A stretch of 64,000 nucleotides of DNA, taken from positions 186,001 through 250,000 of the forward strand of contig CAVZSH010000003.1 in assembly GCA_963777915.1 (NCBI GenBank), given 5' to 3'. The notes under the pieces were generated by a model, which was not told the DNA's origin, did not search any database, and saw nothing but the letters and a program-made list of their open reading frames with translations. The translations under genes were made by a program, and so were the position numbers. This document shows positions 56,083-64,000 of the stretch, piece by piece. The DNA comes from CAVUPF01 sp963777915 (GTDB taxonomy: Bacteria; Actinomycetota; Thermoleophilia; Solirubrobacterales; 70-9). Position 1 is the stretch's first letter; each line of letters starts with the position of its first letter.

Positions 56083-56739
56083 TCAACCTCTCTCCGCGAC
56101 GCGGGTCGCTCGCAAAAGCGCACGGATATGTGCGTCGAGCCCACCTATCGTGAGGTCGCCGATGCTGGTGCTCTGCAGCGTCCCGCCGGGGAAGGCGTAG
56201 GCGAAGGTCGGGCAGCCGCCGACCCGATAGAGACCGGCAACGGTGCCTTCGCGGTCATATCCGACCGGCATCTTCCAGCGGTGCTGGTGAATCAGTTCGC
56301 GTACCGTCCCGCGTTCGTCGCCCACGTCCAGCGAGAGGAAGCTCACCCGTCCACGGTAGCGCTCATAGGCGCTTTGGACCACGTCCTGCTGGTCGGTGCA
56401 GTCGCCTCCTTTGGTAAACCAAAAGGAGAGCACCAGCGGACGGTCAAAGAGGTCGCAGACGCGGATCGCCCCGGCGACGTGGATGTGGCAGGCGGAGGTG
56501 CGACGAGCGCCCGCCGGACATGGGACCTGGGCGGTTTCGCAGTCGTTTTGGGCGACGTTTGCTTCTCCTTCGAGGGTGCCGGCGGCGACCGGCACCGCGA
56601 ACTCCGGGAGCGGCCAGCGAGCGGGCAGCTTTTCGAGCCCTAGCGTGCCCGGCTGGTTGGCACCGATCGTATGCAAGAAGGCGACGACGATCAGCGCCAC
56701 GAAGAGCAGGCCGACGATGACCGAGTAGCGATCCCTCAT
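56083..56739 (-). CDS. membrane-anchored thioredoxin-fold protein with single active-site Cys
   Basis: 218 aa. N-terminal membrane anchor (YSVIVGLLFVALIVVAFLHT), then an outside redoxin domain: LVLSFWFTKGGDCTDQQDVV, VSFLSLDVGDERGT, GGCPTFAYAFPGG. The usual WCxxC is GGDCTD, keeping one Cys. Four further Cys occur near NDCETAQVPCPAG and TSACHIHVAG. Overlaps the RND gene by 4 bp (ATGA). Perhaps a peroxiredoxin-like or folding helper for the exporter. Confidence 0.75.
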   Translation of the reverse strand: MRDRYSVIVGLLFVALIVVAFLHTIGANQPGTLGLEKLPARWPLPEFAVPVAAGTLEGEANVAQNDCETAQVPCPAGARRTSACHIHVAGAIRVCDLFDRPLVLSFWFTKGGDCTDQQDVVQSAYERYRGRVSFLSLDVGDERGTVRELIHQHRWKMPVGYDREGTVAGLYRVGGCPTFAYAFPGGTLQSTSIGDLTIGGLDAHIRALLRATRVAERG

Positions 56740-59210
56740 CGCTCCTCGGTCCAGGCCAGCGCGGCCGGCAGAACCGCCATCACGCCCAGCAAGGCGACCG
56801 CGAGGTCGATCACGGTGACGAAGCCGAAGTCGCGAAGCATGGCGATGTCGCTGGCGATCAGAACCGCGAAGCCGGCGATCGCGGTTACGCCGGAGGCGAG
56901 CACCGCGGCCCCGGTCCTGGAATAGGCGCTACGAAGGGCGTCAGGGACCGAGCGCCCCGCGCCCCGCTCCTCATGGAAGCGCGCCGCGAGGATGACGCTG
57001 AACTCGGTGGCGATCGCAATCGTCAGCGCTCCCAGCGCCGCCGACATCGGATTGAGCGGGATGCCGCTGATCCAGAGGACCAGCCCCGACCAGCCGGTCG
57101 CCAGCACGGTCGGGATCAGCGGTAACAGGGCTCGGGAGAGCGAGCGGTAGACCACGAGCAGCGCCAGCGCCACCCCGGCCAGCCCGGCGAGGGTGAGCCA
57201 GTAGCGACTGCCGGAGAGATCGGACGCTGCCTCGGAGGCGATCACCGGCAGCCCGGCGAGCCGCACCTCGACCCCCGAAGGCGGGCCGCCGGGGGAGCCT
57301 GGTGTGCCGATCTCGCTCCGCACCCGGTCGATCAGCGCTTGCTGACCGGCCAGCGACTGGGCGCGGATGCCGAAGGAGATCAGCGCCGTGTGGCCGAGAC
57401 GGCCGCTCTTCGGATCGACCGGGGCGACCTGCTCGAGGTCATAGGGGGTGAGCTGCGCGAGGGTTTCGCGTATGCCCCGCCCGCTCAGCCTGCCGCCGCC
57501 GGTGAGGAAGTCCGACAGCGCCGGACCGGGGCAGACTTCGGCGGCGCTGCAGCTTGGCTCGGACCCGCCAAAGCCGCTGGAGCTCAGCACCCTTCGCTTG
57601 AAGGCCGCCATCCAACGAATCGTCGCGGGGTCGGCAAGGTCGGGGGCCTGGATACTGACTTCGAGCTCGCCGGAGACGCCAGTTGCGTCCTGAAGCTGGT
57701 TGAGGTCGCGCAGCGCGGGGAGGCTCTGCGGAGCAAGCGAGCGGATATCTGAAACGGTCTGGATCTGAGTCCCGAGAACCCAACCGATCGCGGCCAGGGC
57801 CAGCCCGACGGCGAGGACGCGTCGCGAATGGGCGAGCGATATGGCCAAGACGTTGCGAGTGAGCTTGCCGATCCGGGCCCCTGCCCGGCCTTGGAGCTCG
57901 GTCAGCCGGCTTGGGGCATTGGCCGGCCGCTCCCGCCTTAGGCCGAGGGCCGCGAAGCCAGCCGTCAACGCCAGAGCGAAGGCGATGGCTACCCCGGCGA
58001 CGAGCAGCAGCCCAAAGCTGCGCACCATCGGCGTCGGGGAGAGCTGAAGGGCGAGGAATCCGGCCGCCGTGGCAAGGCATGCGGTGGCGATCGTCGGCGC
58101 CCCGCGCGCCGCTGCGAGGCGGGCCGCCTGGGCCCCGCTAGCGCCACCCTCGACCGCCTCGTCGTAGCGGGCCTGGAGCTGGATCGCGTAGTCGACAGCG
58201 AGGCCGATGAGGATCGGCAGCACCGCGATCGAGGCCATCGTCAGCGAGCCGCCCAACAGCTTCAGCAGGCCGAAGGTAAGCCCGGCTGCGGCGAGCGCGA
58301 CGGCGAGCGGCAAGAGCCGGAAGCGGGAGCGGAAGACCGCCGCCAGGGTGAGCGCCATCACCGCGACGGCGACCGCGAAGAGGACCAGCAGGGAGTCCTT
58401 CAGCGCCCGCGCCAGCCCGTCGACGACGACGGGCACGCCGGAGATCACGTAGCGGCCACCGTGCAGCGTAAAGCAGGGGGCCGGGCGGCCCTGGAAGGCG
58501 CATATCCGGCGCGGCGTCGCTTCGTAGACCGCTTCGCGGATCAGGCCCAACGCCCGGTGGCGCGCGGCTTCGGTCAGGTCCGGGCGCAGGCGCAGGACGA
58601 TCTGGGCCGAGTGGCCGTTGGGGAAGAGATAGGCGAGCCGCGCCTTGGGCACCTCGCGACCCCGGCGCATGTCGAAGACGACGCTCGCCAGGAAGTCGGG
58701 GTTGCCGAGGCTGGGGAAGCTGGTGATCCCGTAGTGGGCCGCGACGGAGAGCAGGTAGCGGCGGAATTCCTGGGGTGGGATCCGAGCAGCCAGCCGGCTC
58801 AGCTGGCTGTCGATCTGGATGACCGCCTCGTTTAAGAAGGTGGCGGGACCGGCGAGGAACTGGACCGGGTGAAGGCGCGCCAGCTCGGTGCAGGGCCCGG
58901 GGATCGGCCTCGCCCCCTGCGGAACCTTGCCCGAGAGGCATCCCTCCAGCCGAAGCAGCCGCCCCAGGTTCGCGGTGAGCACCAGCCGCTGCAGGTCTCC
59001 CTCGGCCAGCACGACCACCGGTTCTTCCCCAAATACCTGCCGCACATGCTGCGTCGCCCGGTAGCTGGGCGTGTCCGAATCGACCAAGGTCCCTGAACCT
59101 GCATCGGTCGAGAGCCGCGTCGCGGCCAGCCCAGCGGCAATCGCGGAGATAACCGAGATCGTCAGGACTGCGCGCGCGTGGCGGGCCGACCAGCCCGCAA
59201 TTGCGCTCAA
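56736..59210 (-). CDS. RND/MMPL-superfamily exporter
   Basis: 824 aa, about 12 membrane segments in two halves, each with a large outside loop (about residues 35-280 and 500-650). Key membrane Asp/charged segments ILIGLAVDYAIQLQARYDEA and ITIAIATEFSVILAARFHEE. The two halves resemble HpnN and MmpL proteins, which move hydrophobic lipids. Loop 2 has several Cys (EPSCSAAEVCPG). It is coupled by 4-bp overlaps to the ATPase before and the redoxin after it, so it should be made with the YrbE/MceG cassette. Confidence 0.88.
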   Translation of the reverse strand: MSAIAGWSARHARAVLTISVISAIAAGLAATRLSTDAGSGTLVDSDTPSYRATQHVRQVFGEEPVVVLAEGDLQRLVLTANLGRLLRLEGCLSGKVPQGARPIPGPCTELARLHPVQFLAGPATFLNEAVIQIDSQLSRLAARIPPQEFRRYLLSVAAHYGITSFPSLGNPDFLASVVFDMRRGREVPKARLAYLFPNGHSAQIVLRLRPDLTEAARHRALGLIREAVYEATPRRICAFQGRPAPCFTLHGGRYVISGVPVVVDGLARALKDSLLVLFAVAVAVMALTLAAVFRSRFRLLPLAVALAAAGLTFGLLKLLGGSLTMASIAVLPILIGLAVDYAIQLQARYDEAVEGGASGAQAARLAAARGAPTIATACLATAAGFLALQLSPTPMVRSFGLLLVAGVAIAFALALTAGFAALGLRRERPANAPSRLTELQGRAGARIGKLTRNVLAISLAHSRRVLAVGLALAAIGWVLGTQIQTVSDIRSLAPQSLPALRDLNQLQDATGVSGELEVSIQAPDLADPATIRWMAAFKRRVLSSSGFGGSEPSCSAAEVCPGPALSDFLTGGGRLSGRGIRETLAQLTPYDLEQVAPVDPKSGRLGHTALISFGIRAQSLAGQQALIDRVRSEIGTPGSPGGPPSGVEVRLAGLPVIASEAASDLSGSRYWLTLAGLAGVALALLVVYRSLSRALLPLIPTVLATGWSGLVLWISGIPLNPMSAALGALTIAIATEFSVILAARFHEERGAGRSVPDALRSAYSRTGAAVLASGVTAIAGFAVLIASDIAMLRDFGFVTVIDLAVALLGVMAVLPAALAWTEER

Positions 59211-60175
59211 TCCATCGAGAGCGGACCGCTCACGTCCGCCTTGAGGAACTGCGACACGAACTCATTTTCCGAGTCGAACAGTTCTTCTTTGGGACCCGAC
59301 TCGACGATTTTGCCGTTCCACAGCACCGCGAGGAAGTCGGCGATCCGGCGCGCCGTGTTGAGATCGTGGCTGATCGTCAGGTAGCAGCCGCCGTGCTCGG
59401 CGTGCACCTCGCGGATCAACTCGCAAAGCAGCGCGGTACGAACCGGGTCCAACCCTGAGTCTGGCTCGTCGAACATGACGATCTGGGGTTCGAGGACCAG
59501 CGCCCGGGCGAACCCGGCGCGCTTGCGCATCCCGCCCGAGAGCTCGTTCGGCATCTTGTAGATCGCCTCGGTAAGCCCCACCTCTTTGAGGCGGCGGTTG
59601 ACGATCTCGCCGATCTCCTCCTCGCTTTTGTCGGTGTGTTGGCGCAGCGGAAAGGCGGTGTTGTCGTAGATGTTCATCGAACCGAACAGGGCTCCGTCCT
59701 GGAACAGCAGGCCAAACTTTTTGCGCACCTCGAACAACTCGTCATCGGTCATGTTGGGGATCGATTCGCCGTGGACGAGCACATCGCCGGAGTCGGGCTG
59801 CAACAGCCCGACTATGTGCTTGATCAGCACGCTCTTGCCGGTCCCCGAGGGGCCGAGCACCATCGAGACCTGGTCCTCGGGAAGGCCGAGGTTGAGCCCG
59901 TTGAGGATGCGCGCTCGGCCGAACTGCTTGACCAGGTCGATGATCTCGATCGCGTCCTCACCGCCGTGGTCGCGCTTGCGACCGGTGTGGAAACGATAGG
60001 GATCGGGCTCGCTGGGATCGACGCCGGGGATGACGAAGTCACGGCCCATCACTGCCCCGTCGGGACCGACGTAGGGACCGCTCGGCTCAGGCTCAGGCTC
60101 AAGCGCGGGTGTATCGGCGCTCACCTCCGCCTCAAATTCTGTCTCGCCGACCTGGTTCGGATCGTCCATCGACAT
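59207..60175 (-). CDS. lipid-transport ABC ATPase, MlaF/MceG-like
   Basis: 322 aa. An acidic N-terminal extension of about 70 residues (FEAEVSADTPALEPEPEPSG) precedes the ATPase. Walker A GPSGTGKSVLIKHIVGL, signature LSGGMRKRAGFARAL, Walker B IVMFDEPDSGLDPVR, H-loop ISHDLNTARRIADFL. The LSGGMRKR signature is typical of the Mla/Mce ATPases. Pairs with the two permeases encoded just upstream. Confidence 0.92.
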   Translation of the reverse strand: MSMDDPNQVGETEFEAEVSADTPALEPEPEPSGPYVGPDGAVMGRDFVIPGVDPSEPDPYRFHTGRKRDHGGEDAIEIIDLVKQFGRARILNGLNLGLPEDQVSMVLGPSGTGKSVLIKHIVGLLQPDSGDVLVHGESIPNMTDDELFEVRKKFGLLFQDGALFGSMNIYDNTAFPLRQHTDKSEEEIGEIVNRRLKEVGLTEAIYKMPNELSGGMRKRAGFARALVLEPQIVMFDEPDSGLDPVRTALLCELIREVHAEHGGCYLTISHDLNTARRIADFLAVLWNGKIVESGPKEELFDSENEFVSQFLKADVSGPLSMD

Positions 60176-60178
60176 AGA

Positions 60179-60976
60179 TCAGCCTCCTATCGGCGCCCTT
60201 GGATTGGCCCCCCAGAAGACCAGGGTCCCCAGCATCCCGATGATGTGGACCAAGATGATGTTGAGGACCATCGACTTCGCGGTAGCGGTCCCCACCCCGA
60301 CCGGCCCGCCGGAGGCGGTGTAGCCGTAATAGCAACCGACCATCACGATCGCGGTCGCCATCACCATCCCCTTGATCAAGCTGAAGATCAGGTCTGGGGG
60401 GTTCTGGAACTGCCAGAAGATCAGTTCGTAGCCCCCCGAGGAGACGTCGCCGATCTGCTTGACGACGGCGATGTAGCTGGCCAGGTACATGATCCCGATC
60501 CCGACCAGGTACATGAACGGGAGCGCGATCCAGGCAGCCAAAAGGCGGGTGGCGCAGAGGTAGGTGACCGGCTGCACCCCCATCACCTCCAGAGCATCGA
60601 TCTCATCGGAGATCCGCATCGCACCCAGCTCGGCGGCGATCCCGGTCCCCACCTTCGCCGCCAGCATGTAGCCGAACGCGTAGGGCAAGATCTCGCGCAA
60701 ATCGCACCAGGCCGAGAAGACGCCGGCGTAGGCAGGGGCGCCCTGGGCGCGCAGCAGGTAAGCGCCCTCGATCCCGCACTGCAGGCCCAAGACGAAGACG
60801 AGTCCCCAGATGATGAGCGCCGAGCCGAGGATCAAGATCCCAGCCTGGCGCAGGCTCTCACCGAAGAAGCGAAGGACGCGGCCCGAGTAGACCAGGCCGG
60901 CCATCCGCGAGCCGAAGCGGGCGATCTCCCCAAAGGAATCAAGCCAGGCGCGGGGGGCTGCAAACCAGGCGTTCAT
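60179..60976 (-). CDS. MlaE/YrbE-family permease (second copy)
   Basis: 265 aa from ATG 60976, overlapping the first permease stop by 4 bp (ATGA). MlaE hallmarks: AELGAMRISDEIDALEVMG, VTYLCATRLLAAWIALPFM, and GCYYGYTASGGPVGVGTATA. Five or six membrane segments. Two distinct YrbE proteins side by side is the actinobacterial mce-locus layout. Confidence 0.92.
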   Translation of the reverse strand: MNAWFAAPRAWLDSFGEIARFGSRMAGLVYSGRVLRFFGESLRQAGILILGSALIIWGLVFVLGLQCGIEGAYLLRAQGAPAYAGVFSAWCDLREILPYAFGYMLAAKVGTGIAAELGAMRISDEIDALEVMGVQPVTYLCATRLLAAWIALPFMYLVGIGIMYLASYIAVVKQIGDVSSGGYELIFWQFQNPPDLIFSLIKGMVMATAIVMVGCYYGYTASGGPVGVGTATAKSMVLNIILVHIIGMLGTLVFWGANPRAPIGG

Positions 60977-61779
60977 CGGACCACCTGCAGTTCGGGGTGG
61001 GTGGCGAGCAGAGTCTGTGTGAAGACGTAGTTGAAGGCGAAGACCGCCATGATGGAGATGACTACCGACTGGTTGACGGCGCGACCGACGCCCGCCGCAC
61101 CCCCGGAGGCGGTCATCCCCTTGTAGCAACTGACGACGGCGATGATCGCGCCGAACAGGGTGCACTTGATCACCGAGCCCCAGAGGTCGGTGATCGAGGC
61201 ATTGGAGAAGAGGGTGGCCATGAAGCCGCCCAGCGACTGGTGGTAGAGGAGCTCGGTGAGGATCCCGCCGCTCAGCCCGAAGACCAGCGCGAAGATGTCG
61301 AGCAGCCCGGTGATCAGCATCAGGGCCAGGAAGCGCGGCACGACCAGGTTCTTGATCGGGTCTACGCCGAGCACCTGCAGCGCGTCGAGCTCCTCGCGGA
61401 TCTTGCGGGCGCCGAGGTCGGCGGTGATCGCCGTGCCGGCGACGCCGGCGACGACGACCGCGGTCACGAACGGCCCGATTTCGCGGATCGCGGCCAAGAC
61501 GAAGAAGCCGCCGAGCCGGTCCAGGGCGCCGACCAGGGTGAGGAAGTTGGCTGCCTGCAGGCCCGGGGCGCCGAAGCAGATCGCCACCGTCGAGACCAGC
61601 AGCGGGAACCAGCAGAGCTGCAGGGCGAAGAGGAACTGGCCGATGAACTCCTCCCCGTAGGGGTAGGGCGGGCGCACGGCAGAGCCGACCGTCCGCGCCG
61701 TGAGGATCATCAAGTCCCCCACCTGCTCGAACAGAGACTTTGCCGGCAGGAACGCCCTGTCTACAGCGGATCTGACCAT
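60973..61779 (-). CDS. MlaE/YrbE-family permease (first copy)
   Basis: 268 aa. Begins with a helix before the MlaE domain (RAFLPAKSLFEQVGDLMILT), then REIGPFVTAVVVAGVAGTAI, GARKIREELDALQVLGVDPI and SCYKGMTASGGAAGVGRAVN. First gene of the operon; GGAGGAG sets ATG 61779. A TAGACT -10-like box and a 21-bp near-palindrome lie upstream in the gap to the divergent lipoprotein. Confidence 0.92.
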   Translation of the reverse strand: MVRSAVDRAFLPAKSLFEQVGDLMILTARTVGSAVRPPYPYGEEFIGQFLFALQLCWFPLLVSTVAICFGAPGLQAANFLTLVGALDRLGGFFVLAAIREIGPFVTAVVVAGVAGTAITADLGARKIREELDALQVLGVDPIKNLVVPRFLALMLITGLLDIFALVFGLSGGILTELLYHQSLGGFMATLFSNASITDLWGSVIKCTLFGAIIAVVSCYKGMTASGGAAGVGRAVNQSVVISIMAVFAFNYVFTQTLLATHPELQVVR

Positions 61780-61843
61780 CTACTCCTCCGATGAGCGGCG
61801 CCGCATGCGCGCAGCGACCTGCTCGGTGGACTGAGTCTATGGG

Positions 61844-61864
61844 AACGGCTGGGCGCCAACCGTT
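61844..61864. promoter_or_regulatory. near-palindrome upstream of lipid-transport operon
   Basis: AACGGCTGG (61844-61852), GCG, CCAACCGTT (61856-61864): 9-bp arms with one mismatch, in the divergent region before the operon and the lipoprotein gene. Operator candidate. Confidence 0.4.
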
Positions 61865-61951
61865 ACACGAGTGTTGAGATCCGGCTAACCCGTCCGAGAC
61901 CGCGAAACGCGCCCGAGTGCAGGCAAACCTCCGTGGTATGTTCCGCCGGCT

Positions 61952-62629
61952 TTGCGGGGGACCGGACCAAATTCCCGGCGCACCCGCCTACGAGCCGCCG
62001 TGGCGGGGGTTGCCGCTGTGGCCGTGGCGGCGCTGCTCGCCGCCTGCGGGTCCTCCTCGAACACCAGCCAGCCGGCCGCCACCTACAGGGTGCAGGTCGT
62101 AAACGCGAGGTTTCCGACCGCCCAGAGGCTCGCCCAGACCTCACTGCTGCAGCTCGGTGTCCGCAACGCGGGCGCCCAGACGATCCCGACACTCAGCGTA
62201 ACCGTCTCGATCGCGGGCAGGCAGGGGCGGGACTCCTCGCTTCCCTTTGGCATCCGCGATCCCCAGCCCGGGCTCACCAACCCAGACCGGCCGGTCTGGG
62301 TGCTGGCCGAACACTTTCCGAAGCTGGCCGGATCCTCGGAACCCGGCGGCGCCCAGACCGCGAACTCAAAGACCTTTGCCTTCGGCCCGCTGAGGCCCGG
62401 CGCCAGCACCGAGGCGATCTGGAAGCTGACCGCGGTCAAGGCCGGGCACTACACAATTCTCTACAGGATCAACAGCGGCCTCGATGGCGTCGCCAAGACC
62501 CAGACCGCCGGCGGCGTCGCGGCGGGCGGGTCCTTCGTGGTTGGGATCTCCAGCGTGCCCCCGAACACGATCGTCACAAACAACGGCGAAGTGGTCGAAA
62601 TCGGCAAGCAGGGGCACCGGGGCCAATAA
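61952..62629 (+). CDS. lipoprotein, 225 aa
   Basis: TTG start at 61952 supplies the basic n-region (NSRRTRLR) for the lipobox AALLAACGSSS; TATGTT lies 9 nt before it. The mature part is one beta-sandwich-like domain (TYRVQVVNARFPTAQRLAQT, LQLGVRNAGAQTIPTLSVTV, FAFGPLRPGASTEAIWKLTA), resembling DUF11/CARDB-type folds. Extracellular membrane-tethered. Divergent from the lipid-transport operon, so possibly a partner, but no direct evidence. Confidence 0.75.
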   Translation: MRGTGPNSRRTRLRAAVAGVAAVAVAALLAACGSSSNTSQPAATYRVQVVNARFPTAQRLAQTSLLQLGVRNAGAQTIPTLSVTVSIAGRQGRDSSLPFGIRDPQPGLTNPDRPVWVLAEHFPKLAGSSEPGGAQTANSKTFAFGPLRPGASTEAIWKLTAVKAGHYTILYRINSGLDGVAKTQTAGGVAAGGSFVVGISSVPPNTIVTNNGEVVEIGKQGHRGQ

Positions 62630-62655
62630 CGGGGCAAATCGCGCTAGCGGGGTAA

Positions 62656-62673
62656 GGTTGGCTGACCAGCCAA
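62656..62673. promoter_or_regulatory. TetR-like operator before aldehyde dehydrogenase
   Basis: GTTGGCTG-AC-CAGCCAAC, 8-bp perfect arms, 22 bp before the GTG start. Shares TTGRCTGACCAGYCA with the site at 35825-35840. Confidence 0.6.
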
Positions 62674-62695
62674 CGCTGTCGAGGAAGGGAGTGCC

Positions 62696-64000
62696 GGTGG
62701 AGAGTGGAACCGCGGAGACGAGCAGCGAGACCAGCGAGACGATCGACGCGGTAAGCGCCGCCGGCGCGGATCGTCTTGAGATCTACAACCCGGCTACCGG
62801 CGGCCTGATCAGGACCGTCGCGATCGACCCCCCGCAAGCGGTCGCCGAGACCGTCGCCCGGGTGCGCGCCAACCAGCCCGAGTGGGAGGCGCTCGGGATC
62901 GAGGGGCGCTACCGCTGGCTCGGGAAGCTGCGCGACTGGCTGCTCGACAACTCCGACCGGGTGCTGGACACGATGCAACTGGAGACCGGCAAGGTCCGCG
63001 CCGACGCCTCCAACGAGCCGGCCTACCTCGCCGATCTGATCAACTTCTACGGGGCCAAGGCGGCGAAGTTCATCGGCGAGGAGAGCGTCCGCCCGCACAC
63101 CCCGCTGCTCGCCACCAAGAAGCTGCGAATCCAGTACCGACCTCACCCGGTGGTGGGCATCATCAGCCCTTGGAACTTTCCCCTGATCCTGGCCCTGGGT
63201 GACGCGATCCCGGCGATGCAGGCGGGCGCGGCGGTGGTGATCAAGCCCTCGGAGTTCACCCCGCTGGGGCTGGCCGAGGTCGTTGGGGCTTGGAAGAAGG
63301 AGATCGGCGGGCCCGACGTCCTCGACTGCGTGCAGGGCATCGGCGAGACCGGCGAAGCCCTCATCGATGCGGTCGACTTCGTCCAGTTCACCGGCTCAGA
63401 CCGCACCGGGCGCAAGGTGATGGCCCGCGCCGCCGAGACGCTGACCCCGGTCAGCCTCGAGCTGGGCGGCAAGGACCCGATGATCGTCCTCGCCGACGCC
63501 GACATCGACCGCGCCGCCAACGCGGCGGCCTGGGGTGGGATGATGAACTCTGGGCAGATCTGCATGTCGGTGGAGCGGATCTACGTCGAGGAGCAGGTCT
63601 ATGACGAGTTCGTCGGCAAGCTGGCGGCGGAGGTCGGCAAGCTGCGCCAGGGAGCCGACGACCGCCGTTTCGGCAAGGACGTCGGCGCGATGACCTCGCC
63701 AAGGCAGACTGCGATCGTCGAGGAGCACGTAGGCGATGCGATCGCCTCCGGCGCCAGGGCGCTGACCGGGGGCAAGCGGGTCGAGGGCCCCGGTGACTAC
63801 TTCGAGCCGACCGTGCTGGTCGGCGTCGACCACTCGATGAAGGTGATGCGCGAGGAGACCTTCGGCCCCGTAGTCGGGGTGATGAAGGTGCGTGACACCG
63901 AGGAGGCACTGCGGCTCGCCAACGACAGTCGTTACGGACTCGCGGCGTCGGTGTTCGGGGAGCGGGAGCGGGCCGAGCGGGTGGCGCGGCGGGTCGAGTG
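62696..64000 (+). CDS. aldehyde dehydrogenase family (3' end outside window)
   Basis: 435 codons visible from GTG 62696 (AAGGGAG 5 nt upstream; another GTG two codons earlier is possible). NAD-binding and active-site motifs: VGIISPWNFPLILALGDAIP, FTGSDRTGRKV, LELGGKDPMIVL (catalytic Glu about residue 256) and NSGQICMSVERIYV (nucleophile Cys about 290), then EETFGPVVGVMKV. It resembles succinate-semialdehyde or coniferyl-type dehydrogenases; substrate unknown. The operator upstream suggests control with the acyl-CoA dehydrogenase. Confidence 0.9.

Overview
The window is GC-rich (about two-thirds G+C), densely coded and actinobacterial in character. A MerR-type helix-turn-helix fused to an adenylate-cyclase regulatory region, an actinobacterial-type integration host factor, an F420/PPOX-type flavoprotein fold, YrbE/MceG-like lipid transport genes and many leaderless start sites together suggest class Thermoleophilia (Solirubrobacterales-like). 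That placement is inferred from gene content, not from rRNA. I see no rRNA, tRNA, CRISPR array, phage or replication origin.

Layout. 1-9.7 kb: partial cyclase, nucleoside phosphorylase, a coiled-coil protein, a large three-domain cell-wall hydrolase, a HAD phosphatase, a universal stress protein, a LysR regulator and an ammonium transporter. 9.8-21.5 kb: a 3-hydroxyacyl-CoA dehydrogenase/enoyl-CoA hydratase fusion divergent from type III glutamine synthetase, then cytochrome P450, RlmN, a YdeI-like protein, an F420/PPOX-type protein, a TetR-SnoaL operon divergent from a cupin, a small Cys-rich protein and cyclopropane-fatty-acid synthase. 21.7-31.5 kb: RecD2, an S53 protease, a frameshifted S8/S53-like protease, CorA, cold-shock protein and TypA. 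31.5-45.3 kb: an acyl-CoA dehydrogenase/DUF2252/MFS operon, a small membrane protein-acidic protein-peroxiredoxin operon, a cation exchanger, a lipoprotein, a MoxR-VWA pair, and an Rrf2 regulator divergent from a ThiXYZ-like ABC importer. 45.4-54.9 kb: a decayed IS630 element, a PAS-GAF-GGDEF-EAL protein, an AlkA-like glycosylase, a divergent GNAT/alpha-oxoamine-synthase pair and mIHF. 54.8-64 kb: a six-gene tightly coupled operon (two MlaE/YrbE permeases, MlaF/MceG-like ATPase, RND/MMPL exporter, redoxin, B3/B4 protein), a lipoprotein and a partial aldehyde dehydrogenase.

Most interesting systems. (1) A serine-palmitoyltransferase-like alpha-oxoamine synthase and a GNAT protein resembling bacterial ceramide-synthase-type acyltransferases start 25 bp apart on opposite strands, so the window may encode part of a sphingolipid pathway. 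(2) A YrbE-YrbE-MceG cassette is fused by 4-bp overlaps to an RND/MMPL transporter, with no MCE-domain gene in the operon. (3) About sixteen genes carry a TANNNT -10 box only 6-8 nt before the start codon, a strong leaderless-mRNA signature that also decides several starts. (4) Two fatty-acid/aldehyde oxidation genes share one TetR-like operator motif. Several frames (S8 protease, IS630 transposase twice, substrate-binding lipoprotein signal peptide) look broken by single-base insertions; whether this is decay or sequence error cannot be settled from the text alone.
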